Assembly (NCBI GenBank): GCA_913778205.1
Contig: CAJYUW010000019.1
Span: 1 to 64,000, forward strand
Direction of reading: 5' to 3'
Origin: an uncultured Curtobacterium sp.
GTDB taxonomy: Bacteria > Actinomycetota > Actinomycetes > Actinomycetales > Microbacteriaceae
DNA: 64,000 nucleotides
Positions 17,193 to 27,432 of the stretch are shown here, piece by piece; the stretch's first letter is position 1, and each line of letters opens with the position of its first letter. The notes beneath the pieces are model-generated. The model did not search any database and was not told the origin of the DNA. It was given only the letters and a program-made list of their open reading frames with translations. Both the position numbers and the translations under genes were made by a program.

Positions 17193-19736
17193 ATGAGCGA
17201 CATGACCACGACGATCACCGAGGCACCCACCGGCGCGGAGGCAGGCGCGTCCCGGCGCGGTTCGGGCCGGCCGGTGGACGACCGGGTGCTCGACCGACTG
17301 GAGACGTGGTGGCGGACGGCGAACTACCTGTCGGTCGGACAGATCTACCTCCTCGACAACCCGCTGCTCCGGCGTCCGCTCACCCGCGACGACGTCAAGC
17401 CGCGCCTGCTCGGACACTGGGGCACCACCCCGGGACTCAACTTCGTGTACGCGCACCTCAACCGCGTCATCCAGGACCGAGACCTCGACGCGCTGTACGT
17501 CACCGGCCCCGGACACGGCGGCCCGGGCATGGTCGCGAACGCGTACCTCGACGGCACGTACAGCGAGGTGTACCCGGGGATCCCGCAGACCGAGGACGGC
17601 GTCCGGAAGCTCTTCCGGCAGTTCTCCTTCCCCGGCGGCATCCCGTCCCACGCTGCCCCCGAGACCCCCGGGTCGATCCACGAGGGCGGCGAGCTCGGGT
17701 ACGCGCTGTCCCACGCGTACGGCGCCGCCTTCGACAACCCCGGGCTCCTCGTCGCCGCCGTCGTCGGGGACGGCGAGGCCGAGACCGGGCCGCTCGCCAC
17801 GAGCTGGCACTCGAACAAGTTTGTCGACCCCCTGCACGACGGGGTCGTCCTGCCGATCCTGCACCTCAACGGGTACAAGATCGCGAACCCGACGGTCCTC
17901 GCCCGCATCCCGGAGAAGGAGCTCCTCGCCCTGATGCGCGGCTACGGGCACACGCCGTACATCGTCTCCGGTGGATTCGACGGCGAGGAACCCCGCGCCG
18001 TGCACGCCCGCATGGCGGCGACCCTCGAACAGGTCCTCGACCAGATCGCCGACATCAAGGAACAGGCCGCCGCGGGCACGCTCGACGGTCGACCGGCCTG
18101 GCCGATGATCATCCTCCGGACGCCCAAGGGATGGACCTGCCCGCCGGAGATCGACGGCAAACCGGCCGAGGGCAACTGGCGTGCCCACCAGGTACCGCTC
18201 GCGAACGCCCGCGACACCCAGGAGCACCTCCACGTGCTCGAGGGCTGGCTTCGTTCCTACCGTCCCGAGGACCTGTTCGACGAGACGGGTGCACCCGTGT
18301 CGCTCGCGACCGCGCTCGCACCCGAGGGGGACCGCCGCATGAGCGCGAACCCGGTGGCGAACGGGGGACTGCTCAAGCGCGACCTGGTGCTCCCGGACTT
18401 CCGTGCGCACGCGGTCGAGGTGCGCACGCACGGCGGCTCGGTCAACGAGTCGACGCGGGTGCTCGGCGAGTGGCTGGCCGAGGTCGTGCGCCTGAACCCG
18501 GACAACTTCCGGATCTTCGGCCCGGACGAGACCGCGTCGAACCGCCTCGGTGCCGTGCTCGAGGTCACCGACAAGCAGTGGGACGGGGAGTACCTCCCGT
18601 CGGACGAGCACCTCGCCCGGGCTGGGCGCGTCATGGAGATGCTCAGCGAGCACCAGTGCCAGGGCTGGCTCGAGGGGTACCTGCTGACCGGTCGGCACGG
18701 TCTGTTCACGAGCTACGAGGCGTTCATCCACATCATCGACTCGATGCTCAACCAGCACGCCAAGTGGCTGAAGGTCAGCAAGACGATCCCGTGGCGGCGC
18801 CCGATCGCCTCGCTCAACTACTTGCTCTCGTCCCACGTGTGGCGGCAGGACCACAACGGACTCTCGCACCAGGACCCCGGCTTCATCGACCACGTCGTCA
18901 ACAAGAAGCCCGACGTGGTGCGGGTCTACCTGCCCTTCGACGCGAACACGCTGCTGTCGACCTACGACCACTGCCTGCGCTCCGTCGACTACGTCAACGT
19001 CGTCGTCGCCGGCAAACAGCCGACGTTCAACTGGTTGTCGATGGACGAGGCCGTCGCGCACATGACCCGCGGACTCGGGATCTTCGAGTGGGCGGGCAAC
19101 GAGGTCCCCGGCGAGGAGCCCGACGTGGTGCTCGCGTGCGCCGGTGACGTGCCGACGCTCGAGACCCTCGCGGCCGTGTCGATCCTGCAGGACGAGGTAC
19201 CGGACCTGCGCGTCCGCGTCGTGAACGTCGTCGACCTGATGCGCCTCGTCTCCGAGGGAGAGCACCCGCACGGCCTCTCCGACGCGGAGTACGACGCAGT
19301 GTTCACCACCGACAAGCCCGTCGTCTTCGCCTACCACGGGTACCCGTGGCTCATCCACCGCCTGACCTACCGCCGTCACGGCCACGCGAACTTGCACGTG
19401 CGCGGCTACAAGGAGGAGGGCACGACCACGACGCCGTTCGACATGGTGATGCTCAACGAGATGGACCGGTTCCACCTCGTGATCGACGTCCTCGATCGCG
19501 TGCCCGGGCTCGGGTCCCGCTACGCCGGACTCCGCCAACGCATGCAGGACGCCCGAGTGGCGGCGCGGGCGTACACGCGAGCGCACGGCGAGGACGCGCC
19601 CGACGTCGCCGACTGGACGTGGACCGATTCCGCGACCACCGCACACCCCGCCACGGTACGCGCGGCCAACGTCGGCGTCGGCGGATCGGGACCGGTGGCT
19701 TCGGCCGCCGCGGCCACCGGCGGCGACAACGAATGA
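17193..19736 (+). CDS. xfp: D-xylulose-5-phosphate/fructose-6-phosphate phosphoketolase
   Basis: An 847-residue thiamine-diphosphate enzyme. [20 protein letters not shown] and [19 protein letters not shown] are the phosphoketolase/ThDP motifs; the central PYR domain and the C-terminal domain ([20 protein letters not shown]) are complete. It splits xylulose-5-P or fructose-6-P with phosphate into acetyl-phosphate and a triose/tetrose phosphate, which allows ATP formation through acetate kinase (not in this window). GAGGAAG precedes ATG 17193; an upstream in-frame start is unlikely. It is followed after 23 bases by a dehydrogenase, probably in one operon. Confidence 0.96.
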   Translation: MSDMTTTITEAPTGAEAGASRRGSGRPVDDRVLDRLETWWRTANYLSVGQIYLLDNPLLRRPLTRDDVKPRLLGHWGTTPGLNFVYAHLNRVIQDRDLDALYVTGPGHGGPGMVANAYLDGTYSEVYPGIPQTEDGVRKLFRQFSFPGGIPSHAAPETPGSIHEGGELGYALSHAYGAAFDNPGLLVAAVVGDGEAETGPLATSWHSNKFVDPLHDGVVLPILHLNGYKIANPTVLARIPEKELLALMRGYGHTPYIVSGGFDGEEPRAVHARMAATLEQVLDQIADIKEQAAAGTLDGRPAWPMIILRTPKGWTCPPEIDGKPAEGNWRAHQVPLANARDTQEHLHVLEGWLRSYRPEDLFDETGAPVSLATALAPEGDRRMSANPVANGGLLKRDLVLPDFRAHAVEVRTHGGSVNESTRVLGEWLAEVVRLNPDNFRIFGPDETASNRLGAVLEVTDKQWDGEYLPSDEHLARAGRVMEMLSEHQCQGWLEGYLLTGRHGLFTSYEAFIHIIDSMLNQHAKWLKVSKTIPWRRPIASLNYLLSSHVWRQDHNGLSHQDPGFIDHVVNKKPDVVRVYLPFDANTLLSTYDHCLRSVDYVNVVVAGKQPTFNWLSMDEAVAHMTRGLGIFEWAGNEVPGEEPDVVLACAGDVPTLETLAAVSILQDEVPDLRVRVVNVVDLMRLVSEGEHPHGLSDAEYDAVFTTDKPVVFAYHGYPWLIHRLTYRRHGHANLHVRGYKEEGTTTTPFDMVMLNEMDRFHLVIDVLDRVPGLGSRYAGLRQRMQDARVAARAYTRAHGEDAPDVADWTWTDSATTAHPATVRAANVGVGGSGPVASAAAATGGDNE

Positions 19737-19759
19737 CCACCCACCCACGAGGAGAGGAC

Positions 19760-20824
19760 ATGATCACCATGAAGGCAGCCCGCTACCACGACCGCGGCGA
19801 CATCCGGATCGAGGAGGTCCCAGCGCCCGAGGCGGCCCCCGGGACGGTCCTCATCGACGTCGCCTGGTGCGGCATCTGCGGCACCGACCTGCACGAGTAC
19901 CTCGACGGACCGATCTTCGTGCCGCCGGCGGGGCACCCGCACCCCATCTCGGGCGAAGCGGCGCCCGTGACGCTCGGGCACGAGATGTCGGGCACGGTCG
20001 CGGCGCTCGGGGCCGGCGTCACGGACCTGCAGATCGGCGAGCACGTCGTCGTCGAGCCGTACATCATCCGCGACGACGTGCCCGCCGACCCGGGCAACGA
20101 GTACCAGCTGTCACCGGACATGAACTTCATCGGTCTCGCCGGCCGCGGGGGCGGCCTCGCCGAGCGGATCGCTGTCGAGCGACGGTGGGTCCACCCGGTG
20201 GGCGACCTGCCGCTCGACCAGGCTGCACTCATCGAACCCCTCTCGGTGGGCCACCACGCCTTCGTCCGCAGCGGGGCGCGCTCCGGCGACGTCGCACTCG
20301 TCGGCGGTGGCGGACCGATCGGCCTGTTGACCGCGGCGATCTGCAAGGCGGAGGGGCTCACCGTCATCCTCAGCGAGGTCAGTGCTGCACGGAAATCCAT
20401 GGCGACCCGCACCGGGGTCGCCGACCACGTGCTCGACCCGACCGAGGTCGACGTCCCCGAGCAGGTCCGTGCGCTCACCGACGGCCGCGGCGCCGACGTC
20501 GCATTCGAGTGCGCGGGCGTCGACGTCGTCCTCGACACTCTGCTCAGCGCGGTCTGTCCCGGCGCGGTCGTCGTGAACGTGTCGATCTGGGGCCACCGAC
20601 CCGTGGTCGACCTCGAGAAGCTCGTCGTCAAGGAGATCGACCTGCGCGGCACGATCGCCTACGCCAACGACCACGCTGCGACCATCGAACTCGTCCGGTC
20701 CGGGGCGCTCGACCTCGCGCCATTCATCACCGGCCGGATCGCGCTCGACGACCTCGTCGAGCAGGGCTTCGAGCAGCTCATCCACCACAACGAGGACCAC
20801 GTCAAGATCCTCGTGCACCCCTGA
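19760..20824 (+). CDS. 2,3-butanediol dehydrogenase-like medium-chain dehydrogenase
   Basis: A 354-residue MDR enzyme. The catalytic zinc motif is [11 protein letters not shown] with GHEMSGTV and [10 protein letters not shown], and the Rossmann motif is [14 protein letters not shown]. It resembles (R,R)-butanediol dehydrogenases, which reduce acetoin with NADH. Oddly, the four-cysteine structural zinc lobe expected near residues 95-110 is absent ([20 protein letters not shown]). GGAGAGGAC precedes ATG 19760. Co-transcription with phosphoketolase suggests disposal of reducing power in fermentation; the substrate could differ from acetoin. Confidence 0.82.
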   Translation: MITMKAARYHDRGDIRIEEVPAPEAAPGTVLIDVAWCGICGTDLHEYLDGPIFVPPAGHPHPISGEAAPVTLGHEMSGTVAALGAGVTDLQIGEHVVVEPYIIRDDVPADPGNEYQLSPDMNFIGLAGRGGGLAERIAVERRWVHPVGDLPLDQAALIEPLSVGHHAFVRSGARSGDVALVGGGGPIGLLTAAICKAEGLTVILSEVSAARKSMATRTGVADHVLDPTEVDVPEQVRALTDGRGADVAFECAGVDVVLDTLLSAVCPGAVVVNVSIWGHRPVVDLEKLVVKEIDLRGTIAYANDHAATIELVRSGALDLAPFITGRIALDDLVEQGFEQLIHHNEDHVKILVHP

Positions 20825-20841
20825 CACCCACCACGGACGGA

Positions 20842-20881
20842 AGGAGGGGCCCGCCGGTCGTCGACCGGCGGGCCCCTCCTC
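20842..20881 (+). terminator. Terminator after the xfp-dehydrogenase operon
   Basis: A long near-perfect GC stem (AGGAGGGGCCCGCCGGTCG with its complement) centred at about 20861, just after the stop at 20824. Confidence 0.85.
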
Positions 20882-20907
20882 GTTCGCCGTCCCGTGGCGC
20901 GGCGAGG

Positions 20908-20923
20908 CGGGACCAACGACCCT
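20908..20923 (+). promoter_or_regulatory. DevR/DosR-like box for pflBA
   Basis: CGGGACCAACGACCCT, 89 bases upstream of pflB ATG 21013. Confidence 0.68.
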
Positions 20924-21012
20924 GCCCCGACGCCTCCGAGCGCTGCACGATCGACTCGTCGGGAGACGACCGACCCACTGCCGGTCACGAGACCGGAACC
21001 GAGGAGCAGACA

Positions 21013-23304
21013 ATGACCATCCAGGAAACCCTCCGTCCCAGCGGCGCCCGTGACGACGGCGAAGCGCGCGGTACGTCCGAGCCGGCCTGGTCCGGGTTCG
21101 CTCCCGGCGACTGGTGCGATCGGATCGACGTCCGCGACTTCGTCCAGCGCAACGTCGCGCCGTACGAGGGTGACGACGAATTCCTCGCCGGGCCGACCGC
21201 ACGGACGCTCCGGGTCTGGTCGAAGCTCACCGCTATGTTCCCTACGGAGCGGGAGCGGGGCGTGTACGACGTGGACGCCACCACGCCGGCATCGATCACT
21301 GCGCACGGACCGGGCTACATCGACCGGGACGACGAGCTCATCGTGGGGCTGCAGACGGACGCACCGTTGAAGCGGGCGATCATGCCCTTCGGCGGCTGGA
21401 GGATGGTCGCCGGCGCGCTGCAGACCTACGGGTACCCGGTACCGGCAGACCTCGAGACCGTCTTCACGAAGTACCGCAAGACGCACAACGACGGAGTGTT
21501 CGACGTCTACCCGCCGTCGGTTAAGCGTGCGCGACACAGCCATCTGATCACCGGCCTACCCGACTCGTACGGTCGCGGGCGCATCATCGGGGACTACCGC
21601 CGCGTCCCGCTGTACGGTGTCGACGCGCTGGTCGCCGCGAAGCGCGCAGAGCGCGCCGAGTTGGACGCGCGGTTCTCGACGGAGGACGTGATCCGGGACC
21701 GCGAGGAGAACGCGGAGCAGATCCGCGCCCTCCAGGAGCTGGTGACGATGGCCGCGTCGTATGGCTGCGATGTTCGTCGGCCTGCCCGTACCGCCCACGA
21801 GGCGGTGCAGTGGTTGTACTTCGCGTACCTCGGAGCCGTCAAGGAACAGAACGGTGCGGCGATGTCGATCGGTCGCAACACCGCCTTCCTCGACGTCTAC
21901 TTCGAGCGGGACTTCACCGCTGGCATCCTCGACGAACTGCACGCGCAGGAACTCGTGGACGACCTCGTCATCAAGCTCCGGATCGTCCGGTTCCTCCGCA
22001 CGCCCGAGTACGACGCCCTCTTCTCCGGTGACCCGACCTGGGTGACCGAGACGATCGGCGGCATCGGCGAAGACGGCCGGACGCTCGTCACGAAGACCGC
22101 GTTCCGGTTCTTGCAGACGCTGTACGACCTCGGTCCGGCCCCCGAGCCGAACTTGACCGTGCTGTGGAGCGCAGGACTGCCCGCCGGGTTCAAACGGTTC
22201 TGCTCACGCGTGTCCATCGACACCTCGGCGATCCAGTACGAGTCCGACGAGCTTATCCGACACACGTGGGGCGACGACGCGGCCATCGCGTGCTGTGTCT
22301 CCCCGATGCGTGTCGGCAAGCAGATGCAGTTCTTCGGCGCTCGTGTGAACGTGGCCAAGGCGCTGCTCTACGCGATCAACGGCGGACGCGACGAGGTGAC
22401 CGGTGAGCAGATCGCACCAGCATCGACTCCGGTCGACGGTGAGGTGCTCGACTTCGACACGGTCTGGAACCGGTACGACGAACTGCTCGGATGGCTCGCC
22501 GAGACGTACGTGGACGCGCTGAACTGCATCCACTTCATGCACGACAAGTACGCGTACGAGCGGCTCGAGATGGCGATGCACGACCGCGAGGTGCTTCGCA
22601 CCATGGCGTGCGGAATCGCCGGTCTGAGCGTCGCGGCCGACTCGCTCTCGGCGATCAGGTACGCGACGGTACGACCGGTCCGCGACGACACGGGCCTGGT
22701 GGTCGACTACGCGGTGGACGGGGAGTTCCCGACGTACGGCAACGACGACGACCGAGCCGACGCCCTGGCCGTCCGCATTGTGGAACGCTTCATGGAACTC
22801 GTCCGGCTGCACCCGACGTACCGGGGCGCGGTGCACACGCAATCGGTGCTGACCATCACGTCGAACGTCGTCTACGGCAAGGCGACCGGGAACACACCGG
22901 ACGGCCGGCGTGCGGGAGCTCCCTTCGCTCCGGGCGCGAACCCGATGAACGGGAGGGACACGCACGGGATGCTCGCGTCGGCGCTCAGCGTCGCGAAGTT
23001 GCCGTACGAGTCCGCGCAGGACGGCATCTCACTCACGACGACGGTGATCCCCAGTGGACTCGGCCGGACCCCGGACGAGCAGATCGACAACCTCGTCGGG
23101 TTGCTCGACGCGTACACGGCGTCCGGCGGCTACCACCTCAACGTCAACGTGCTGTCCCGTGAGACGCTCCTGGACGCGATGGAGCACCCGGATGAGTACC
23201 CGCAGCTGACCATCCGGGTGTCCGGGTACGCCGTCAACTTCGTCCGCCTGACCCGGGAGCAGCAGCTCGACGTGATCAGCCGGACGTTCCACGCCGGTGT
23301 CTGA
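21013..23304 (+). CDS. pflB: Pyruvate formate-lyase (formate C-acetyltransferase)
   Basis: A 763-residue glycyl-radical enzyme. The adjacent catalytic cysteines are C427-C428 in ACCVSPM, and the radical glycine is G738 in RVSGYAVNF, close to the E. coli positions 418/419 and 734. It cleaves pyruvate with CoA to acetyl-CoA and formate and is destroyed by oxygen, so it only makes sense under anoxia. ATG 21013 follows GAGGAGCAGACA. Its activase overlaps its 3' end by 8 bases. Complete length and intact motifs predict activity. Confidence 0.97.
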   Translation: MTIQETLRPSGARDDGEARGTSEPAWSGFAPGDWCDRIDVRDFVQRNVAPYEGDDEFLAGPTARTLRVWSKLTAMFPTERERGVYDVDATTPASITAHGPGYIDRDDELIVGLQTDAPLKRAIMPFGGWRMVAGALQTYGYPVPADLETVFTKYRKTHNDGVFDVYPPSVKRARHSHLITGLPDSYGRGRIIGDYRRVPLYGVDALVAAKRAERAELDARFSTEDVIRDREENAEQIRALQELVTMAASYGCDVRRPARTAHEAVQWLYFAYLGAVKEQNGAAMSIGRNTAFLDVYFERDFTAGILDELHAQELVDDLVIKLRIVRFLRTPEYDALFSGDPTWVTETIGGIGEDGRTLVTKTAFRFLQTLYDLGPAPEPNLTVLWSAGLPAGFKRFCSRVSIDTSAIQYESDELIRHTWGDDAAIACCVSPMRVGKQMQFFGARVNVAKALLYAINGGRDEVTGEQIAPASTPVDGEVLDFDTVWNRYDELLGWLAETYVDALNCIHFMHDKYAYERLEMAMHDREVLRTMACGIAGLSVAADSLSAIRYATVRPVRDDTGLVVDYAVDGEFPTYGNDDDRADALAVRIVERFMELVRLHPTYRGAVHTQSVLTITSNVVYGKATGNTPDGRRAGAPFAPGANPMNGRDTHGMLASALSVAKLPYESAQDGISLTTTVIPSGLGRTPDEQIDNLVGLLDAYTASGGYHLNVNVLSRETLLDAMEHPDEYPQLTIRVSGYAVNFVRLTREQQLDVISRTFHAGV

Positions 23305-24091
23305 CGCCGAGGAGCTGCGCATCGCGCAGCAGCGTCACGACGAGCTCGTCGCACTGCGCCGCGGGACCCTCGCGAGTGTCCACTCCTGGGAGCTGGTCAC
23401 GGCCGTCGACGGTCCGGGCACGCGACTCACCGTGTTCCTGTCCGGTTGTCCGCTCCGTTGTCAGTACTGCCACAACCCGGACACGCTGCGCCTGCGCGAC
23501 GGCACCGTCACGCCCCTGCAGGACGTGCTGGCGACGATCAGACGGTACCGGACCGTGTTCGCGGCGACCGGGGGCGGCGTCACCCTGAGCGGAGGCGAAC
23601 CACTCATGCAGTCGGACTTCGTCGCACGCGTGTTCGCGGAGTGCCGAGCACTCGGCGTGCACACGGCGCTGGACACGTCGGGGTACCTGGGACGAAACGC
23701 ATCGGACGCTCTGCTCGCCGACACCGACCTCGTGCTGCTCGACGTGAAGTCCGGCCTCCCGGAGACCTACCGCGAGGTCACGAGTCGCCGGCTTGAACCG
23801 ACGATCGCGTTCGGCGACCGACTGGCCACGCTGGGCGTACCGGCATGGATCCGGTTCGTGCTCGTCCCCGGACTCACCGAGGCGGTCGACAACGTGGACG
23901 CCGTGGCCGGGATCGTCGCACGCTGGCCGAACGTCGAACGCGTCGAGGTCCTGCCGTTCCACCAGATGGGCGAGAGCAAGTGGGAGCGGCTCGGCATGCG
24001 GTACACGCTCCACGGCGTGCAGCCACCGGGCGAGCCGCTGCTCGAGCGGGTGCGGAACCAGTTCCGGGCCCGAGCACTGACGGTCTTCTGA
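23297..24091 (+). CDS. pflA: Pyruvate formate-lyase activating enzyme (radical SAM)
   Basis: A 264-residue radical SAM protein. The cluster motif CxxxCxxC is C51-C55-C58 in [11 protein letters not shown], followed by [14 protein letters not shown] (SAM-binding GGE) and LLDVKSG. It abstracts hydrogen from the PFL glycine to make the radical. The start is GTG 23297, eight bases before the pflB stop ends; this gives the usual length and coupling. The electron donor (flavodoxin/ferredoxin) is not encoded nearby. Confidence 0.95.
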   Translation: MSDAEELRIAQQRHDELVALRRGTLASVHSWELVTAVDGPGTRLTVFLSGCPLRCQYCHNPDTLRLRDGTVTPLQDVLATIRRYRTVFAATGGGVTLSGGEPLMQSDFVARVFAECRALGVHTALDTSGYLGRNASDALLADTDLVLLDVKSGLPETYREVTSRRLEPTIAFGDRLATLGVPAWIRFVLVPGLTEAVDNVDAVAGIVARWPNVERVEVLPFHQMGESKWERLGMRYTLHGVQPPGEPLLERVRNQFRARALTVF

Positions 24092-24113
24092 TCCGACGTG
24101 GAGTTCCTCGCGG

Positions 24114-24129
24114 CAGGACCTTCGGCCCT
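24114..24129 (+). promoter_or_regulatory. DevR/DosR-like box for the DoxX-like gene
   Basis: CAGGACCTTCGGCCCT, 72 bases upstream of ATG 24202. Confidence 0.7.
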
Positions 24130-24201
24130 GCTCCAGCCGTCGGGCCCCGAGAAGGATGGCATCAGCGGGGCAGAAGGAGCCCCGATGAAGTCCGAAGGGA
24201 C

Positions 24202-24804
24202 ATGAGCACCATGACCACCACGACGCACCGCATCCACTACACTCCGCGGCAGACCGTGACCAACCGCCGCGAGCCGGCTCGCGCGGAACGCGCCCTCGTG
24301 ACCACCTCAGCGGGTCGACGCACGCTCGGCGGGCTGCGCCTGGCCACGGGGTTCATCTTCCTCTGGGCATTCCTCGACAAGACCTTCGGCCTCGGTTTCT
24401 CCACGCCGTCGGCGGGGGCGTGGATCCACGGCGGGAAACCGAGCCAGGGCTTCCTCATGAGCGACGCCGTCAGCGGGCCCCTCAAGGGCTTCTTCGCATC
24501 CATCGCGAGCCCGACGACGGACGTCCTGTTCATGGCGGGCATGCTCGGGATCGGCGTCGCCGTGATGGCGGGTGTGGGATTGCGCATCAGCGCGGTCGTT
24601 GGGACCGTCCTGATGCTGCTCATGTACCTCGCCGAGTGGCCCTTCGCCGCGAACGCAGCATCGACGAACCCGCTCGTGGACTACCACATCGTCTACGCGC
24701 TCGCGCTGATCGTGGTCGCCGTGCTCTCGGCCGGGGACACGTGGGGGCTCGGTGTCTGGTGGAAGCGACTCCCCGCTGTTCGCAAGGCGCCGTGGCTCAT
24801 CTGA
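24202..24804 (+). CDS. DoxX-like membrane protein
   Basis: A 200-residue protein with a polar 45-residue N-terminus and then four TM helices (GLRLATGFIFLWAFLDKTFG, the LFMAGMLGIGVAVMAGVGLR region, VVGTVLMLLMYLAEWPFAAN and YHIVYALALIVVAVL). This matches the DoxX/DoxD membrane fold, which in some members forms part of a thiosulfate:quinone oxidoreductase or a redox-stress complex. It is monocistronic with its own box and terminator. The specific function is unknown. Confidence 0.78.
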   Translation: MSTMTTTTHRIHYTPRQTVTNRREPARAERALVTTSAGRRTLGGLRLATGFIFLWAFLDKTFGLGFSTPSAGAWIHGGKPSQGFLMSDAVSGPLKGFFASIASPTTDVLFMAGMLGIGVAVMAGVGLRISAVVGTVLMLLMYLAEWPFAANAASTNPLVDYHIVYALALIVVAVLSAGDTWGLGVWWKRLPAVRKAPWLI

Positions 24805-24820
24805 GCCGAACGGACGCAGG

Positions 24821-24862
24821 GACAGAGCCCGAGGACGAGAGATCCCGTCCTCGGGCTCTGTC
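24821..24862. terminator. Bidirectional terminator between the DoxX-like gene and devR
   Basis: A 17-bp stem (GACAGAGCCCGAGGACG with its complement) and an 8-base loop between convergent stops at 24804 and 24866. Confidence 0.88.
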
Positions 24863-24865
24863 GTG

Positions 24866-25507
24866 TCACCGTGCGTCGGGTTTGCGTATCCCGTGGTCGG
24901 CGCCGTACAGCGCGGCCTGTGTCCGGCGCTCGAGTCCCAGTTTGGCGAGCAGCCCGGACACGTAGTTCTTCACGGTCTTCTCAGCGAGATCGAGCCGTTC
25001 GCCGATCTGGCGGTTCGTCAACCCGACGGCGATGAGTTCGAGCACCTGCCGTTCCCGGAGCGTGAGGTCCGGCAGGTCGTCCTCCGGCCGCCTGGTGATG
25101 CGTTCGACCGCCTGCGCCACCGGGACGGCCGGGAGGAGACTGCGACCTGCCGCGACCTGCCGGATGTCCTCGACCAGGGTCTGCCCGCGGATGTCCTTCA
25201 CGACGTACCCGGACGCGCCGGCGAGCAGCGCTGCTTGCATCGCCGACTCGTCGTCGTACGCGGTCAGCATCAGGCACGCGATCTCCGGGTGCGCGGACCG
25301 CACCGAGCGGCACGCGTCGACGCCGCTGCCGTCCGGGAGGCGGACGTCGAGCACGACGACGTCGGGTCGGGTCGCGGCCACCCGTCCCGGTGTGTCCCGC
25401 ACGGTGGCGGCTTCGCCGACGACCTGCAGGTCGGGTTGCGCGTCGATGAGGTCGGCGACGCCGCGTCGCACGATCTCGTGGTCGTCGACGAGGAACACCT
25501 TGATCAT
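24866..25507 (-). CDS. devR: DevR/DosR-type NarL-family response regulator
   Basis: A 213-residue protein. The receiver domain starts MIKVFLVDDHEIVRRGVADL with phospho-acceptor D54 in VVLDVRLPDGSG and ASGYVVKDIRGQTL. The LuxR HTH is LTLRERQVLELIAVGLTNRQ followed by AEKTVKNYVSGLLAKLGLER. It is very similar to M. tuberculosis DosR, including D54 and the recognition-helix segment EKTVKNYVS. GGAAGGAACCACG precedes ATG 25507, which overlaps the devS stop (ATGA). It is the expected binder of the GGGAC palindromes in the island. Confidence 0.95.
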   Translation of the reverse strand: MIKVFLVDDHEIVRRGVADLIDAQPDLQVVGEAATVRDTPGRVAATRPDVVVLDVRLPDGSGVDACRSVRSAHPEIACLMLTAYDDESAMQAALLAGASGYVVKDIRGQTLVEDIRQVAAGRSLLPAVPVAQAVERITRRPEDDLPDLTLRERQVLELIAVGLTNRQIGERLDLAEKTVKNYVSGLLAKLGLERRTQAALYGADHGIRKPDAR

Positions 25508-27216
25508 CGTGGTTCCTTCCGTTCGGTTCGTCCGAGGGGTGCGGCCCAGACGACGGTGGTGCCGCCGTCGGCCCCGGGGCCGAGCTCGTAGCGTCCGCCG
25601 CGCATCGTCGCGCGGGCGGCCAGGTTGGCGGTACCGCTCCGACGCTCGCTCGACCCGGGACCAGGGCCGTCGTCCTCGACGACCACCTGCACGGCGTCGT
25701 CGGTGACGGCGACCTCGACCCGGCATTCCGCGTCCGGGGCGTGTCGCGCGACGTTGGCGACGGACTCCCGAACCGCGGCGACGACGTCGTGGGCGAGCGC
25801 CCCCGTAACGTCGATGTCGACCGGACCGCTGAAGGTGATGCGAGGCGGGCGGGAGAGTGCTGGGCGGAGCTCTGTGACGACGTCCAGCAGCCGTTCCCGG
25901 GTGCTCCGTGCGGCTCGGCGGTCGGAGCTGCCGAGCGTGAAGACCGCTGTGCGGACCTCAGCGATCGCCGCGTCGATGGCGCTGACCTGCTCCTCGAGGT
26001 GGTCGCGGAGGTCCTCCGGGACGCGCAGGGCGGTCGCCTGCAGTGCCAGTCCGGATCCGAACAGCCGTTGGATGACGTGGTCGTGCAGGTCCCTGGCGAT
26101 TCTGCTGCGGTCCTCGGCGAGTTCCAGGCGCCGTCGGTCTCGACGGCCCCGCGCCACTGCGAGTGCGACGCTGGTCTGCCGGCCGAACTCGCCCGCCATG
26201 CCCAGTTCGGCGTCGGCGAACACCGGGCCGCCCGGCCCGCGGGCGACGACGAGCGCGCCGAGTGCGTCGCCGGCCACCCGGAGCGGGATCGCGATCGTCG
26301 GCCCGAGCGGGGGCGTCCACTCGACCCCGGCGACCGCGGTTCCGGTCGTGTCCGCGACGACGGCACCCGTGTCGATGGCACGCCCGGCGAGCGATCCGGC
26401 GGCGGGGTACCGGCGGTCGCGGACCGGGTCCGCGACAGGACCGACCGCGATCGCCACCTGCAGGTACTCGGCGTCGGCGTCGGGCAGGACGATGGTGACC
26501 AGGTGCGCGTCGACGAACGCGAGGACCCGGTCGGCGATGATCGTGAGGACGTCCTCGATGGACTCGTCCGCGACGAGCGCCGAACTGACGTCGGCCGTCG
26601 CGGTCGCCCACCGTTCGCGCAGCTGGCTCTCTTCGAACAGACGCGCGTTGTCGATAGCCACGCCTGCGGTCGCGCCGAGCGCCTCGACGAGCTCCTGATC
26701 CTCCTGCGTGAAGTGCCCGCGACGCGGGTTCGTCAGGTAGAGGTTGCCGTAGACCTTGTCGCGCACCCGCAGCGGCACCCCGAGGAACCCCTCCATCGGC
26801 GGGTGACCCGCCGGGAACCCAGCGGAGCGCGGGTCCTCACCGAGGTGCTCCAACCGGACGGGGCGCGCGTCCTGCACGACGGCCCCGAGCACACCCTTGC
26901 CTCGGGGGAGGTGTCCGATGCGCCGGACGTGCTCCTCGTCCATCCCGACGTGGATTAACCGTTCGAGTTCCTCGCCGTCCGGTGCGATCACGCCGAGCGC
27001 GCCGTACTCCGCGTCGACGAGTTCCAGGGCCGCGGCCACGACCGCGTGCAACGTGTCCTCGAGGGCCAGGTGCTCGACGATCCGCCGGTTCGCGGCGAGG
27101 AGGTTCCGCAATCTGCCCTGCGTGCGGAGCACCGCCTGCGCACGGTCGACCAGTTCATCGATGGTGCGCTCGAGTGCGGAACGCGGAGCATCCGGGAATG
27201 CGAGCGGTTCGACCAT
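25504..27216 (-). CDS. devS: DevS/DosT-type GAF sensor histidine kinase
   Basis: A 570-residue kinase. GAF-A is at about 50-190 and contains GFPAGHPPMEGFLGVPLRVR, where H138 aligns with the proximal heme ligand (H149) of M. tuberculosis DosS. GAF-B is at about 210-350, followed by HisKA_3 with H378 in ARDLHDHVIQRLF and a HATPase_c domain to the end. In the family, GAF-A heme senses O2, NO, CO or redox state and H378-type histidines phosphorylate DosR. It is cytoplasmic, without TM segments. It is transcribed first and coupled to devR; a DevR-like box about 170 bases upstream suggests autoregulation. Confidence 0.94.
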   Translation of the reverse strand: MVEPLAFPDAPRSALERTIDELVDRAQAVLRTQGRLRNLLAANRRIVEHLALEDTLHAVVAAALELVDAEYGALGVIAPDGEELERLIHVGMDEEHVRRIGHLPRGKGVLGAVVQDARPVRLEHLGEDPRSAGFPAGHPPMEGFLGVPLRVRDKVYGNLYLTNPRRGHFTQEDQELVEALGATAGVAIDNARLFEESQLRERWATATADVSSALVADESIEDVLTIIADRVLAFVDAHLVTIVLPDADAEYLQVAIAVGPVADPVRDRRYPAAGSLAGRAIDTGAVVADTTGTAVAGVEWTPPLGPTIAIPLRVAGDALGALVVARGPGGPVFADAELGMAGEFGRQTSVALAVARGRRDRRRLELAEDRSRIARDLHDHVIQRLFGSGLALQATALRVPEDLRDHLEEQVSAIDAAIAEVRTAVFTLGSSDRRAARSTRERLLDVVTELRPALSRPPRITFSGPVDIDVTGALAHDVVAAVRESVANVARHAPDAECRVEVAVTDDAVQVVVEDDGPGPGSSERRSGTANLAARATMRGGRYELGPGADGGTTVVWAAPLGRTERKEPR

Positions 27217-27384
27217 GAGGTCCCTTCGGGTGTGGAAAATCCGATCCTAGGACGGCTGATTGAATGGAGTCCACGGTCCCTGACCGCGGTGCGGGCGCTC
27301 GACCGGACCGGGGCGCTCGATCCGCTTCGGGTCCGGATCAGGCGCCCCGCGGTGAGCAATGTAGAGGAGCGCTGGAGTCAGCGG

Positions 27385-27400
27385 TAGGACCAAGGTCCCA
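27385..27400 (-). promoter_or_regulatory. DevR/DosR-like box upstream of devSR
   Basis: TAGGACCAAGGTCCCA, nearly palindromic, 169 bases upstream of devS ATG 27216 and in the gap after the 27433 usp stop. It would give positive autoregulation. Confidence 0.62.
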
Positions 27401-27432
27401 CGACCTCGTCTCACCCAGGACGCCCGGTACAG

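Noticed and set aside
16845-19748. 967-residue minus-strand frame
   Set aside because: Antisense shadow of phosphoketolase; composition is Val/Arg/Asp-rich low complexity with no domain.
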